Notes: generated by a model not told the origin, from the letters alone. A stretch of 64,000 nt of DNA from Paraburkholderia sp. CNPSo 3272 (GCF_024206495.1 NZ_JAMBPQ010000004.1:309410-373409), one strand, 5' to 3'. Shown: positions 26,456-34,635, counted from the stretch's first letter. A program made the numbers and translations.

Positions 26456-27265
26456 ATGTCCGTAGCTCCGGTCACGCTCGTCTGCCTCTCGCTCGCGACC
26501 CTGTTCGTCGCCGCCTTGCCCATATCGCTGTATCGCCGGCTGCGCGGGCCGTTCGCGCTCGACTGGCGCGATACGATCACGGGCGTCGCCATCTTCGCGT
26601 TGTTCGCGGCCGTGATCGAGCGCGCCATCAACGACTACATGCTGCACGGCAACGCCGCCGTCGCGCAGGTCCTTTCGAATCCCGTTTTCTTCGTGCTATA
26701 CGGGGTGCTCGCGGCTGGCGTGTGCGAGGAGGTCGGGCGCTATATCGCCATGCGGCTCATCGCGCGCCGCAGTGCAGGCAAGCCCAACGCACCCGCTGAC
26801 AGCGCGGCGTTCGGCTACGGCATCGGCCATGCGGGCGCGGAGGCGTGGTTCGTCGGCGTGCTCGTGCAATTGCAATGGATCGTGTTCGCGGTGCTCGCGA
26901 ATCGCGGCGATCTCGACGAGCATCTCTCCAATCTCACGATGGACTCGGTCTTGCGCGTGCATCTGATCCTCGCTAGCCTTTCGCCGCTGTTCGCGGGCGT
27001 GTTCGCGCTAGAGCGCACGGCCGCGTTCGTGTTCCAGATCGGTTTGTCGGTGCTGATGTGGCGCGGCGTGCGCGCGGGATGGAAGGGGATTTTGCCGCTC
27101 GCGATCCTCGTGCACGCGCTCATCGACGTGCCTGCCGCGATGTACCAGGCGCATCTCGTGCCGCTCGTGGCCGTGGACGGTTTGTATGTGGTGGCAGCCG
27201 TAGTGGTCGCCGTCGTGCTTTTCAGGACGTGCCGCCCGCAGCCGCGCGTCACACGCGCGGCGTGA
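26456..27265 (+). CDS. YhfC-type intramembrane metalloprotease-like protein
   Basis: 269 residues with about seven or eight hydrophobic helices. Motifs typical of the YhfC/CPBP-related membrane protease group are present: paired glutamates in VCEEVGRYIAMRLI, a histidine in YGIGHAGAEAW, and HALIDVPAAMY near the C-terminus. These would coordinate a metal within the membrane. Function and substrate are unknown. The ATG at 26456 has AAGGA five bases upstream; a longer in-frame start precedes this but lacks a ribosome site. It follows ptxS by 112 bp on the same strand and may be separately transcribed. Confidence 0.75.
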   Translation: MSVAPVTLVCLSLATLFVAALPISLYRRLRGPFALDWRDTITGVAIFALFAAVIERAINDYMLHGNAAVAQVLSNPVFFVLYGVLAAGVCEEVGRYIAMRLIARRSAGKPNAPADSAAFGYGIGHAGAEAWFVGVLVQLQWIVFAVLANRGDLDEHLSNLTMDSVLRVHLILASLSPLFAGVFALERTAAFVFQIGLSVLMWRGVRAGWKGILPLAILVHALIDVPAAMYQAHLVPLVAVDGLYVVAAVVVAVVLFRTCRPQPRVTRAA

Positions 27266-27298
27266 GTGTGCGCGTCTCACTTCTTTTTTCTGGCGTCA

Positions 27299-27664
27299 AT
27301 GGAAGCCTATCTGTTTGAATGCGCGAGCCCCGAATTCGACGAGCTCGCCCGCGTGATCGCCGACATCTTTCCCGAGCAGACGCGCTTTGCCGAAGAGCCG
27401 AACGAAAACGGCGCGCCGCAACTGGTCGTGCACTGGGTAGCGATGCGCTTCGGCTCGAAAGCGCGCCGCATGGCGCTCACGGTGGCAGTCGCTCCCGCCC
27501 CGCTCGCACGCTATCGCGCATTGCCGCCGCGGCTGCGCGGGCGCAGCTTCGCGGTGTTGCGAGCCTACGTGGAGGCGACGATCGAATCGCTCGAGGAACA
27601 GCACGCGAAGGGCGAAGACGTGCCGCGCGAGGTGACGATCGCGCTGGACGAAGAATTTGCGTAA
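27299..27664 (+). CDS. DUF3022-like small protein
   Basis: 121 residues, acidic and cytoplasmic, with no signal or membrane segment. The layout (a start like MEAYLFECASPEFDEL, a central RFGSKARRMALTVAV strand, then RYRALPPRLRGRSFAVLRAYVEATIESLEEQHA) resembles the DUF3022 family found in Burkholderia-group genomes. Function unknown. It begins 33 bp after the YhfC-like gene on the same strand and may be in its operon. The ATG at 27299 has no strong Shine-Dalgarno; a GTG at 27266 is in frame but lacks similarity. Confidence 0.6.
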   Translation: MEAYLFECASPEFDELARVIADIFPEQTRFAEEPNENGAPQLVVHWVAMRFGSKARRMALTVAVAPAPLARYRALPPRLRGRSFAVLRAYVEATIESLEEQHAKGEDVPREVTIALDEEFA

Positions 27665-27733
27665 AACGCTTGCTGGAAGCGCATTTGCTTGAAGCGATGG
27701 GCGCACTGCGCCCAGTCTGCGTTGCGCCGGGAT

Positions 27734-28168
27734 TCAGTCGGCGAGCTTGTAGACCTTGGCGAAACGTGCGGCCTGCACGACGCCATAGTCGCCGGGTGCG
27801 TATTGCATGACCCAGTCGCCAGCCACGCCGCTGAGCCGGTCGCCGCCGGCAGAACGCACGAGCGTGAACGGCTCGTCCATGCGCCTTGCGAGCACCACGA
27901 CCTGGTGGTTGCGATACGCGCCTGCGTGGCCATGGGCGAGGGTGTCGCTCGCCGGCAGGTACTTCGCATCGAACCGGTCGCGCGAGACGACCCAGCGATC
28001 GCCGGTCGAACCGGTGATGATCGCGTCGCCGGGCGCATAGCGGTTCGGGCCTTCCAGGCTCATCAGCTCGCCGGCAACGGCTGCGAACTCCACGCTCACG
28101 GTCTCGTCCTTGACGACGCGCTGTGCGGCGGGATCGACACGCAGGTCGAGTTGGGTCAGTTCAATCAT
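27734..28168 (-). CDS. PGDYG-domain protein
   Basis: 144 residues ending in QYAPGDYGVVQAARFAKVYKLAD, the PGDYG motif that names this Pfam domain. A second, related motif, RYAPGDAIITGSTGDRWVVSRDRFDAKY, lies upstream, so the protein looks like an internal duplication of about 55 residues. No signal or membrane segment; cytoplasmic role unknown. The start MIELTQLDLRVD at 28168 was preferred over a 29-residue basic extension. It follows the Spy-like gene on the same strand beyond a terminator and is convergent with the DUF3022-like gene. Confidence 0.8.
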   Translation of the reverse strand: MIELTQLDLRVDPAAQRVVKDETVSVEFAAVAGELMSLEGPNRYAPGDAIITGSTGDRWVVSRDRFDAKYLPASDTLAHGHAGAYRNHQVVVLARRMDEPFTLVRSAGGDRLSGVAGDWVMQYAPGDYGVVQAARFAKVYKLAD

Positions 28169-28206
28169 GGCGGCGGCAGCGGACGGTCTTCGCAAAAAAC
28201 GGCTCT

Positions 28207-28244
28207 CAAAGAAGCGACGGCCGGGCAGTTTCGCCGGCCGTCGC
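28207..28244 (-). terminator. Terminator of the Spy-like gene
   Basis: On the minus strand GCGACGGCCGG pairs perfectly with CCGGCCGTCGC (28234-28244 with 28214-28224), followed by TTCTTTG. It lies about 83 bp after the stop of the Spy-like gene. Confidence 0.75.
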
Positions 28245-28326
28245 GCGGTCCGCAAGGGTACCCTGGATCGGGCCGGTGCGCACGCATGGGAGCGCGGCCC
28301 GATTCGCAGGTGCGCCTTACTCTGTC

Positions 28327-28878
28327 TTACTGCGCGGCCGGCGTGCTGGCCGCTTCGGTGTCGCTGGCTGCGTCGCCCGCGGACGGCTTGGCCTTGCCCT
28401 TGTGCTTCATATGGCCCGGCTTGCCCGACGGGCCGTGCTCATTGCCGTGGCGGAAGGACTGATCGGCGAGCTTCTTCTGTTCCGGCGAGAGGCTCGTGTA
28501 GAGCGGCTCGAACGCCGAGACCAGCTTCTGCATGTCGTCCGCGTGCGCCTGGGCGATCTGCGCGTACTGCTTCATGTCGTCGAGCGCGTTGCGCGAACTT
28601 TCGCTCTCCGCACGCTGCTTGAAGAGATTCGCCATGGTCTCGCCATTGCTGCGCATGGTGTCGGCGAACGTCTTCCATTGCGGCTCTTGCTCGGGCGTGA
28701 TCTTGAGCTGCGTATGCAGCCACGTGATGCGCTCCTCGACGCGCTGCTGATGCTGCGCGGCGCGCACGTCGGCGCTCGATGCGGCCGCAGCGGTTGCCGA
28801 AGCGGCCGGGGCGGCGCTTTGCGCAAACGCGCCGCTCATCGAGAGCGAGGCGGCAAGGATGACGAAAGCTTTCTTCAT
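28327..28878 (-). CDS. Spy/CpxP-like periplasmic LTxxQ-family protein
   Basis: 183 residues. A clear signal peptide (MKKAFVILAASLSMSGAFAQ) precedes a helical region with two variants of the LTxxQ motif, ITPEQEPQW and LSPEQKKLA, as in Spy, CpxP and ZraP. These are periplasmic chaperones or envelope-stress sensors. The tail is basic, histidine- and glycine-rich (about residues 142-165, with a HGNEHGPSGKPGHMKHKG segment), which could bind metal. The start at 28878 has AAGGAG six bases upstream. It is divergent from the lrp gene across a 221-bp gap and has its own terminator. Confidence 0.85.
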   Translation of the reverse strand: MKKAFVILAASLSMSGAFAQSAAPAASATAAAASSADVRAAQHQQRVEERITWLHTQLKITPEQEPQWKTFADTMRSNGETMANLFKQRAESESSRNALDDMKQYAQIAQAHADDMQKLVSAFEPLYTSLSPEQKKLADQSFRHGNEHGPSGKPGHMKHKGKAKPSAGDAASDTEAASTPAAQ

Positions 28879-29099
28879 TGTGACTCCTTGGATCATTTCG
28901 TAGCGGGTAGCATGGCCAGAACGGCTGCAGGCGCTATTAGTACCACGTTCTCTCTTCGCCACGCCCCGGCTGCGACACTTGCTTACAAACGAAACGCGTG
29001 GAAATACCCGTCGCGCATGACCTGACTCGCGCGCCGCCCGGCGTCCTCACCGCGCGCGATAATGACGCCGTTCAAACTTTCCACCCAGACCGCCGCCCG

Positions 29100-29564
29100 A
29101 TGAGACCTCCGCGCCTCGATCAACTCGACGACCTCGACCGCAGCCTCGTCGCGCTGCTGCAGGAAAACGCACGCGATAGCGTCGCGAATCTCGCGCGGCG
29201 CCTGGGCGTCGCGCGCACCACAGTGCTTGCGCGCATCGAGCGGCTCGAACGCACGCAGGTGATCGCCGGCTACGGCGTACGCCTCGGCCAGGATGTGCTC
29301 GACGCGAGCCTGCAGGCGTGGGTCGGGCTCATCATCGCGCCACGTCATGGGCCTGATGTGCAAAAGCGCCTCGGCAAGATGCCCGAAGTGCAATTGCTGT
29401 GCGCGGTGAGCGGCGAGTACGACTACGTGGCGTGGCTGCGCGCCGATTCGCCCGACCGCCTCAACGATCTGCTCGACCAGATTGGCGGCATGCCCGGCGT
29501 GGAGCGCACAACCACGTCGATTGTGCTTGCGCGCAAGGTCGATCGCGGCTCGGTGACGGGCTGA
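29100..29564 (+). CDS. Lrp/AsnC family transcriptional regulator
   Basis: 154 residues. An N-terminal AsnC helix-turn-helix (LDQLDDLDRSLVALLQENAR, ARRLGVARTTVLARIERLE) is followed by the RAM/effector domain (LQAWVGLIIAPRHGPDVQKRLGKMPEVQLLCAVSGEYDYVAW in overview, about residues 70-150). Lrp-type regulators are octameric and often control amino-acid genes in response to the amino acid. The next gene on the strand is a saccharopine-dehydrogenase-family enzyme, and the gap between them carries two identical-armed 21-bp repeats, so a lysine-type effector is a reasonable inference. The start is an ATG at 29100. Confidence 0.87.
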   Translation: MRPPRLDQLDDLDRSLVALLQENARDSVANLARRLGVARTTVLARIERLERTQVIAGYGVRLGQDVLDASLQAWVGLIIAPRHGPDVQKRLGKMPEVQLLCAVSGEYDYVAWLRADSPDRLNDLLDQIGGMPGVERTTTSIVLARKVDRGSVTG

Positions 29565-29620
29565 AACGCGAGCCGGATCTTGGCCGAACGGCGAGGCGTT
29601 CGCCATCCGAAATGGGAGCT

Positions 29621-29658
29621 TTCGTCATTTCGACGAAAACCTTCGTCATAACGACGAA
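29621..29658. promoter_or_regulatory. Two tandem 17-bp inverted repeats, likely Lrp operators
   Basis: TTCGTC-N5-GACGAA occurs at 29621-29637 and again at 29642-29658, so the repeat unit is 21 bp, two helical turns. The arms are identical; only the 5-base centres differ (ATTTC, ATAAC). The pair lies 115-150 bp upstream of the dehydrogenase start, just after the lrp gene. Confidence 0.75.
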
Positions 29659-29772
29659 AACCGAGTTCGAATCGCATCGTTTTGCGCCTATGAACCGTAT
29701 TCGTCTCTCCCTAGACTGTGTCTGAGCGGGCGCTGCCCATCCCCAAGCATAGAAAACCAAAGGAGATGACAC

Positions 29773-30876
29773 ATGAAAGTTGCGATTGCAGGCGCCGGCC
29801 TGATCGGCCACACCATTGCCCACATGCTGCGTGAGAGCGGCGACTACGAAGTCGCGGCGTTCGACCGCGATGCGAAAGCGCTCGAGCCGCTTGCGGCGCA
29901 GGGCATCCCCACCGCGCGTGTCGATTCCGGCGACGCCGCCGCGCTGCGCGGCGCGCTGGAAGGCTACGACGTGCTGATCAACGCGCTGCCGTATTACCTC
30001 GCGGTGAACGTCGCCTCGGCGGCGAAGGGCGCAGGCGTCCACTACTTCGACCTGACCGAGGACGTGCGCGCGACCCACGCGATCCGCGCGCTGGCCGAGG
30101 ACGCCGATCACGTCTTCATGCCGCAGTGTGGTCTCGCGCCTGGCTTCATCGGCATTGCGGCCCATGCGCTAGCGAGCCGCTTCACCGAGATCCGCGACGT
30201 CAAGATGCGCGTGGGCGCGCTGCCGCAGTTCCCCACCAACGCGCTCAAGTACAACCTCACGTGGAGCGTGGACGGTCTCATCAACGAGTATTGCCAGCCG
30301 TGCGAAGCGATCCGCGAAGGCCGCACGCAGTGGGTGCAGCCGCTCGAAGGCCTCGAGCATTTCTCGCTCGACGGCGTGGAGTACGAGGCCTTCAATACCT
30401 CGGGCGGTCTGGGCACGCTCTGCGAGACGCTTTCGGGCAAGGTCGAGTCGCTCGACTACAAGTCGGTGCGTTATCCGGGTCATCGCGCGCTCATGCAGTT
30501 CCTGCTCGAAGACCTGCGCCTGTCCAGCGACCGCGACACGCTCAAGTCCATCATGCGCCGCTCGGTGCCTGCCACGGAGCAGGATGTCGTGCTGATCTTC
30601 ATGACGGTGACCGGCATGCGCGACGGCAAGCTCGTGCAGGAAGTGTTCACGCGCAAGATCTTCGCAAAGACGGTGTGCGGCGTGCCCATGAGCGCGATCC
30701 AGATCACCACGGCCGGCGCCATGTGCGCGGTGCTCGACCTGTTCCGCGAAAAACGTCTGCCGCAAGCCGGGTTCGTGCGCCAGGAGCAGGTGTCGCTCCA
30801 GCAGTTCCTCGCGAACCGTTTCGGTCAGGTGTACGAAGGCGCGACGCTCGACAGCCGCGCGAAGGTGGCGGCCTGA
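29773..30876 (+). CDS. Saccharopine dehydrogenase family protein (lysine dehydrogenase-like)
   Basis: 367 residues. N-terminal Rossmann fold with GAGLIGHTIAHML, then the catalytic region with MPQCGLAPGFIGIAAHALA, typical of saccharopine dehydrogenase/lysine 6-dehydrogenase-family proteins. It acts in the cytoplasm with NAD(P). Reading it as a lysine-catabolism enzyme forming piperideine-6-carboxylate is supported by the adjacent Lrp regulator but not proven. The piperideine-carboxylate (aminoadipate semialdehyde) dehydrogenase expected as partner is not in the window. Good ribosome site AGGAG before the ATG. Confidence 0.8.
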   Translation: MKVAIAGAGLIGHTIAHMLRESGDYEVAAFDRDAKALEPLAAQGIPTARVDSGDAAALRGALEGYDVLINALPYYLAVNVASAAKGAGVHYFDLTEDVRATHAIRALAEDADHVFMPQCGLAPGFIGIAAHALASRFTEIRDVKMRVGALPQFPTNALKYNLTWSVDGLINEYCQPCEAIREGRTQWVQPLEGLEHFSLDGVEYEAFNTSGGLGTLCETLSGKVESLDYKSVRYPGHRALMQFLLEDLRLSSDRDTLKSIMRRSVPATEQDVVLIFMTVTGMRDGKLVQEVFTRKIFAKTVCGVPMSAIQITTAGAMCAVLDLFREKRLPQAGFVRQEQVSLQQFLANRFGQVYEGATLDSRAKVAA

Positions 30877-30880
30877 AAGC

Positions 30881-31483
30881 TCAGGTCGATGCCGTTGCCG
30901 ACACGATGCCCTCGAGCAAGGCGTCGTAGTTGGCCGCGGCCGGCGCGCTGGTGTCGAAGAGAAGAAGGCCGTCGAGCTGCGCGCCCGACGGCATGAAGCG
31001 CCGCTGCCGGTATTCGTCCCAGTGCGCAAGCTTGTAGGCGTCGATCGGATGGGCGCGCGCGACGATGCGCGCGTGCGCCGTTTCCTCGCTCGTATGCACC
31101 CACACCACGCTGATCCCCACTTCCTGACCGACGCCGAGCCACTCGCGGTCGAACAGCTTGCGCTCGCGCACTTCGCGCGATAGCGGGCCGACCACGAGCG
31201 CGCTCACGCCAAGCTCGAGGTTTTCGCGGGCGGTGTCGATGAGCCCCCGGTACTCGGGTTCGCGAAAATGCTGCAGGAAAAGCGGGCTGTCGCGATCGTT
31301 CGGGTCGTGCGTGAGTGCGTCCATCGCGGCGGCGCTATAGCTGCCGTAGAGCGTGTCCTTGTCGAGCAGGCAAAACGGCTCGCCGGTCTCGCGGGCGAGC
31401 GGGGCAAAGAGGCGTTTGGCGAGCGACGTCTTGCCGGCGCCGGCGTGGCCGCAGAAGAACACCAGTCTTGTCACGGGCGGCAT
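30881..31483 (-). CDS. P-loop ATPase/kinase-like protein
   Basis: 200 residues. A Walker A motif GHAGAGKT begins about residue 11. Overall layout (short P-loop domain, FCLLDKDTLYG, VVGPLSREVRERK, WVHTSEETAHARI) resembles AAA_33/zeta-toxin-like small-molecule kinases. The phosphorylated substrate is unknown. The stop lies 5 bp past that of the dehydrogenase gene on the opposite strand, so the two genes are tail-to-tail. An open frame extends far upstream but changes character before residue MPPVTRLVFF, which fixes the start at 31483. It overlaps the 3' end of a small upstream gene by 13 bp. Confidence 0.75.
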   Translation of the reverse strand: MPPVTRLVFFCGHAGAGKTSLAKRLFAPLARETGEPFCLLDKDTLYGSYSAAAMDALTHDPNDRDSPLFLQHFREPEYRGLIDTARENLELGVSALVVGPLSREVRERKLFDREWLGVGQEVGISVVWVHTSEETAHARIVARAHPIDAYKLAHWDEYRQRRFMPSGAQLDGLLLFDTSAPAAANYDALLEGIVSATAST

Positions 31484-31635
31484 GCCTCGCCGTGTTGTGT
31501 GCCGGCGTCTGCCGAAGGCGCGTTTTTCGGGGCGGTTTGCCCGGGCTCGTGTCCGTTCAGGAATGTGTCGTTGGCGTCGAGCCCCATCGCGTTGATGATG
31601 CCAAAGATGCCTGTGATCCACGAGCGGTACCACAT
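31471..31635 (-). CDS. Small protein of unknown function, coupled to the ATPase gene
   Basis: 54 residues, MWYRSWITGIFGIINAMG then a hydrophilic tail. I call it because of a strong ribosome site (AGAGGAGG about eight bases before the ATG at 31635) and because its end overlaps the ATPase gene start, suggesting translational coupling. The N-terminal 20 residues are aromatic and hydrophobic and could be membrane-associated. No family is recognised, and the tail (PGQTAPKNAPSADAGTQHG) looks disordered. It could also be a short leader. Confidence 0.5.
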   Translation of the reverse strand: MWYRSWITGIFGIINAMGLDANDTFLNGHEPGQTAPKNAPSADAGTQHGEACRP

Positions 31636-31775
31636 GGCCGCTGCCTCCTCTTTGTGCCGGTTGCGCGCGCTGCCGCGCATTCCCCAAAGCATATAACAAC
31701 GATGATCGATCCGGCGCCCGTGCGGATATGATGGGCGCGAACCAGCAGCCAGGCTCCGAAAGGGGGAAAGCGCCC

Positions 31776-32222
31776 ATGCCGCCTTTGCCGTCGCGCAGAT
31801 CGATTGCGAGTCTCGCCGCCGCCGTCACGGTGGTCGCCGCGTTCGCACTCGGCGGCTGCGCCGAGGAGCAGCCGCAGCCCATGCCGTTCAAGCCCGTGCC
31901 GGCCGAACGCATCCTGAAGTCCGGCTGCACCGAACCGGGCGAGGGCCTCGTCGCCGTGGACGTGCGCCGCGAGCGCACCCGCAACGTCATCGTCAAATTC
32001 CGCGACGCGCCGGTCTACATCGATGGCGAGCGCGTGACCGATCTCATGGACGGCGAGCACGTCACGCTCTACCTGAAGCCCGGCGTGCACCGCATCGCCG
32101 TGACGACGCAGTTCGATCCCGTGATCGAGCTGCGCTTGCTCGTCGATGCGCGCTACACCAACCGCGCGAGTGTCGCATTCGACAAGGATGGCCGCATCGG
32201 GATCCGCCGCGTCGCGCAGTAG
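31776..32222 (+). CDS. Lipoprotein of unknown function
   Basis: 148 residues. Signal peptide with lipobox (ALGGC, lipidated Cys28), then a periplasmic domain with regularly spaced strands (VYIDGERVTDLMDGEHVTLYLKPGVHRIAV), the kind of small beta-sandwich seen in PEGA-like surface or carbohydrate-linked domains. The gene is bounded on the left by the divergent small-protein gene and on the right by corA. The ATG at 31776 gives a clean n-region; an upstream in-frame ATG at 31728 adds 16 residues before it. I do not recognise a named family. Confidence 0.7.
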   Translation: MPPLPSRRSIASLAAAVTVVAAFALGGCAEEQPQPMPFKPVPAERILKSGCTEPGEGLVAVDVRRERTRNVIVKFRDAPVYIDGERVTDLMDGEHVTLYLKPGVHRIAVTTQFDPVIELRLLVDARYTNRASVAFDKDGRIGIRRVAQ

Positions 32223-32418
32223 GCCGCCCGCCAGTCGCAACCGCCGTTGCGCGGCGGGCACGTGCAGTGCTCCCGCACGCCAGTCAGGCCCCGTCAGGCG
32301 GGGCGCGCCGCACGGGCATCCCGTCCGGACGCCGCCGCTCGGCGCAACCCCTTACACTTGGCAACCGGTGCAACTCGAAGCGGCGCGGGAGCGACCCGCC
32401 GCGCGGAAGAAAAGGAAC

Positions 32419-33396
32419 ATGCTAATCAACTGCGCCGCGTATCAAGGCGGCAAGAAACTGGCCGACGTCACCGTCGAAGCCATCAGCGACTATCTGGCGA
32501 AGCCCGAGTGTTTCGTCTGGGTCGCGCTCAAGGATCCCGACGCCGGCGAAATGGCGGCGATGAAGGAGGAGTTCGGCCTGCATTCGCTCGCCATCGAAGA
32601 CGTGATGAACGGCAACCAGCGGCCGAAGATCGAGGAATACGGCGACACGCTCTTTTGCGTGCTCCACACGCTCGAACTCGACGACGACGGCGAAGTCATC
32701 ACAGGCCAGGTGAACGTATTCGCCGGCCCCAATTTCGTGCTCTCGGTGCGCCACCGCGCGCAGCAGGGTTTCACCGACGTTCGCGCGCGCTGCGAGCGCG
32801 AGCCCGAATTGCTGCGCGAAGGCTCCGGGTTCGTGCTCTATGCGCTCATGGACAGCGTGGTCGACCGCTACGCGCCGGTGCTCGAAACGCTCTCTGCCGA
32901 AATCGAGCAACTGGAGGACCGCATCTTCGATAAGCACGACCTCGCGGGCTCGCGGGCGATCATCGAGGATCTCTATTCGCTCAAGCGCCGTCTCGTGATC
33001 CTCGCGCATCACGTCACGCCGCTCGTCGATGCCGTCGGCAAGCTCGTGGGCGGCCGCATTCCGCAGATCTGCGTGGGCATGCAGGCGTACTACCGCGACG
33101 TTTCCGACCATCTCGTGCGCGTGTCCAACATGATCGACGCCCGCCGCGAAATGATCGTCACGGCCATCCAGGTGAACCTCGGCATGATCTCGCTCGCGGA
33201 GAACGAGGTGACCAAGCGGCTAGGTTCGTTCGCCGCGCTCTTCGCCGTGCCGACGATGATCGCGGGCATCTACGGCATGAATTTCGAGCACATTCCGGAG
33301 CTGCACTTCAGGTTTGGCTACCAGATCTGCCTCGCCGCCATGCTCGTGCTCGATATCTTCCTGTTTTTCCTGTTTCGTCGTATTAACTGGCTCTAA
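32419..33396 (+). CDS. corA: CorA family magnesium/cobalt transporter
   Basis: 325 residues. A long cytoplasmic N-terminal domain with the stalk helix leads to two C-terminal membrane helices, with the CorA signature YGMN (Gly286-Met287-Asn288) between them, then FEHIPELHFRFGYQ and the basic end FRRINWL. The channel is pentameric, and GMN is the ion selectivity loop. Start at 32419 follows AAAGGA closely; earlier in-frame codons lie in sequence unlike the family. It stands alone between the lipoprotein gene and the ribose operon, with a hairpin after it. Confidence 0.92.
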   Translation: MLINCAAYQGGKKLADVTVEAISDYLAKPECFVWVALKDPDAGEMAAMKEEFGLHSLAIEDVMNGNQRPKIEEYGDTLFCVLHTLELDDDGEVITGQVNVFAGPNFVLSVRHRAQQGFTDVRARCEREPELLREGSGFVLYALMDSVVDRYAPVLETLSAEIEQLEDRIFDKHDLAGSRAIIEDLYSLKRRLVILAHHVTPLVDAVGKLVGGRIPQICVGMQAYYRDVSDHLVRVSNMIDARREMIVTAIQVNLGMISLAENEVTKRLGSFAALFAVPTMIAGIYGMNFEHIPELHFRFGYQICLAAMLVLDIFLFFLFRRINWL

Positions 33397-33417
33397 GGCC
33401 GGCTCTGCGGCGGGGCG

Positions 33418-33454
33418 GGCGTTGCTGCGGCGCCGCATCAGCGGCAGCAACGCC
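33418..33454. terminator. Hairpin after corA
   Basis: GGCGTTGCTGC (33418-33428) and GCAGCAACGCC (33444-33454) are perfect complements with a 15-base loop. There is no T-run, so it may terminate poorly or act on message stability. Confidence 0.45.
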
Positions 33455-33469
33455 AGTGACAGAGGGAAG

Positions 33470-33499
33470 TTGACATCGTTCAGCGCCTGCGCCGAGAAT
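33470..33499 (+). promoter_or_regulatory. Sigma-70-type promoter of the ribose operon
   Basis: TTGACA (33470-33475) is a perfect -35 consensus and is followed after 18 bp by GAGAAT (33494-33499), which matches four of six -10 positions. It points toward rbsB, whose start is 75 bp downstream. Confidence 0.65.
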
Positions 33500-33508
33500 G
33501 GGCCGGCA

Positions 33509-33520
33509 GAAAACGTTTGC
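33509..33520. promoter_or_regulatory. RbsR operator candidate
   Basis: AAACGTTT (33511-33518) is a palindrome of LacI-family type inside GCAGAAAACGTTTGCGC, directly after the -10 box, where a repressor would block transcription. RbsR sites in other proteobacteria have an AAACGTTT-type core. Confidence 0.6.
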
Positions 33521-33574
33521 GCATAACCAGAAAGCAGGACCCAGCCGGGTCCGACAAACCGGAGACTTCCAGAA

Positions 33575-34537
33575 ATGAACTCCCGCATTCGCCGCCGCAT
33601 CCTCCTCGCCGCCAGCGCGCTCGCCACGACCGCCGTAACAGGCGCTTTGCCGCTCGCGGCCCGCGCCCAGGCGCCTCACAAGCCGAAGGTCGCGCTCGTC
33701 ATGAAGTCGCTCGCCAACGAGTTTTTCCTCACCATGGAGACCGGCGCGAAGGACTATCAGAAGCACAACGCCGACCAGTTCGATCTCATCACCAACGGCA
33801 TCAAGAACGAGACCGACACGGCCGCGCAAATCCAGATCGTCGAGCAGATGATCGTCTCGAAGGTCGACGCCATCGTGCTCGCGCCCGCCGACTCCAAGGC
33901 GCTCGTGCCCGTCGTGAAGAAGGCGGTGGACGCGGGCATCATCGTCGTGAACATCGACAACAAGCTCGACTCCGACGTGCTCAAGTCCAAGGACCTGAAC
34001 GTGCCGTTCGTCGGCCCGGACAACCGCAAGGGCGCCCGCCTCGTGGGTGACTACCTCGCCAAGCGCCTGAAGTCGGGCGACCAGGTGGGCATCGTCGAGG
34101 GCGTCTCCACCACGACCAACGCGCAGCAGCGCACCGCGGGCTTCAAGGACGCGATGGACGCCGTGGGCGCGAAGATCGTCTCGACGCAGTCGGGCGAATG
34201 GGAGATCGACAAGGGCAATGCCGTCGCCTCCGCCATGCTCAATGAATACCCGGACATCAAGGCGCTCCTGTGCGGCAACGACAACATGGCGATCGGCGCC
34301 GTGTCGGCCGTGCGCGCAGCGGGCAAGCAGGGCAAGGTGTACGTGGTCGGCTACGACAACATCGGCGCCATCAAGCCCATGCTCAAGGACGGCCGCGTGC
34401 TCGCCACCGCCGACCAGTACGCGGCGAAACAGGCCGTGTTCGGCATCGACACGGCCCTGAAGGCGCTCAAGGAGCACAAGAAGCAGTCGGAGCTGTCGGG
34501 CATCGTCGAAACGCCCGTGGTGCTCGTCACGAAGTAA
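33575..34537 (+). CDS. rbsB: Ribose ABC transporter, periplasmic binding protein
   Basis: 320 residues. Signal peptide of about 30 residues (MNSRIRRRILLAASALATTA, cleavage near ARAQA) begins with twin arginines but lacks a clear Tat motif. The mature part is a type I periplasmic-binding protein (KVALVMKSLANEFFLTMETGA, then VDAIVLAPADSKALVPVVKKA). It delivers a pentose, probably ribose, to RbsAC. First gene of the operon, separated from rbsA by 265 bp with a hairpin, which would leave the binding protein in excess. Substrate is inferred from the ribokinase and RbsR-like genes downstream. Confidence 0.88.
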   Translation: MNSRIRRRILLAASALATTAVTGALPLAARAQAPHKPKVALVMKSLANEFFLTMETGAKDYQKHNADQFDLITNGIKNETDTAAQIQIVEQMIVSKVDAIVLAPADSKALVPVVKKAVDAGIIVVNIDNKLDSDVLKSKDLNVPFVGPDNRKGARLVGDYLAKRLKSGDQVGIVEGVSTTTNAQQRTAGFKDAMDAVGAKIVSTQSGEWEIDKGNAVASAMLNEYPDIKALLCGNDNMAIGAVSAVRAAGKQGKVYVVGYDNIGAIKPMLKDGRVLATADQYAAKQAVFGIDTALKALKEHKKQSELSGIVETPVVLVTK

Positions 34538-34635
34538 GCGCTGCCCGCAGGCGCCATGCCGTGGTGCGGCGGTATTTGCGTGCGCAACGTAATAAGCGCT
34601 CAAGAATCTCGCCGCGCAGCCGTTATTTGTACCGG

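Noticed and set aside
27690..27715. Small hairpin TGGGCGC...GCGCCCA between the DUF3022-like and PGDYG genes
   Set aside because: Short stem without a T-run; too weak to call a terminator in DNA this GC-rich.
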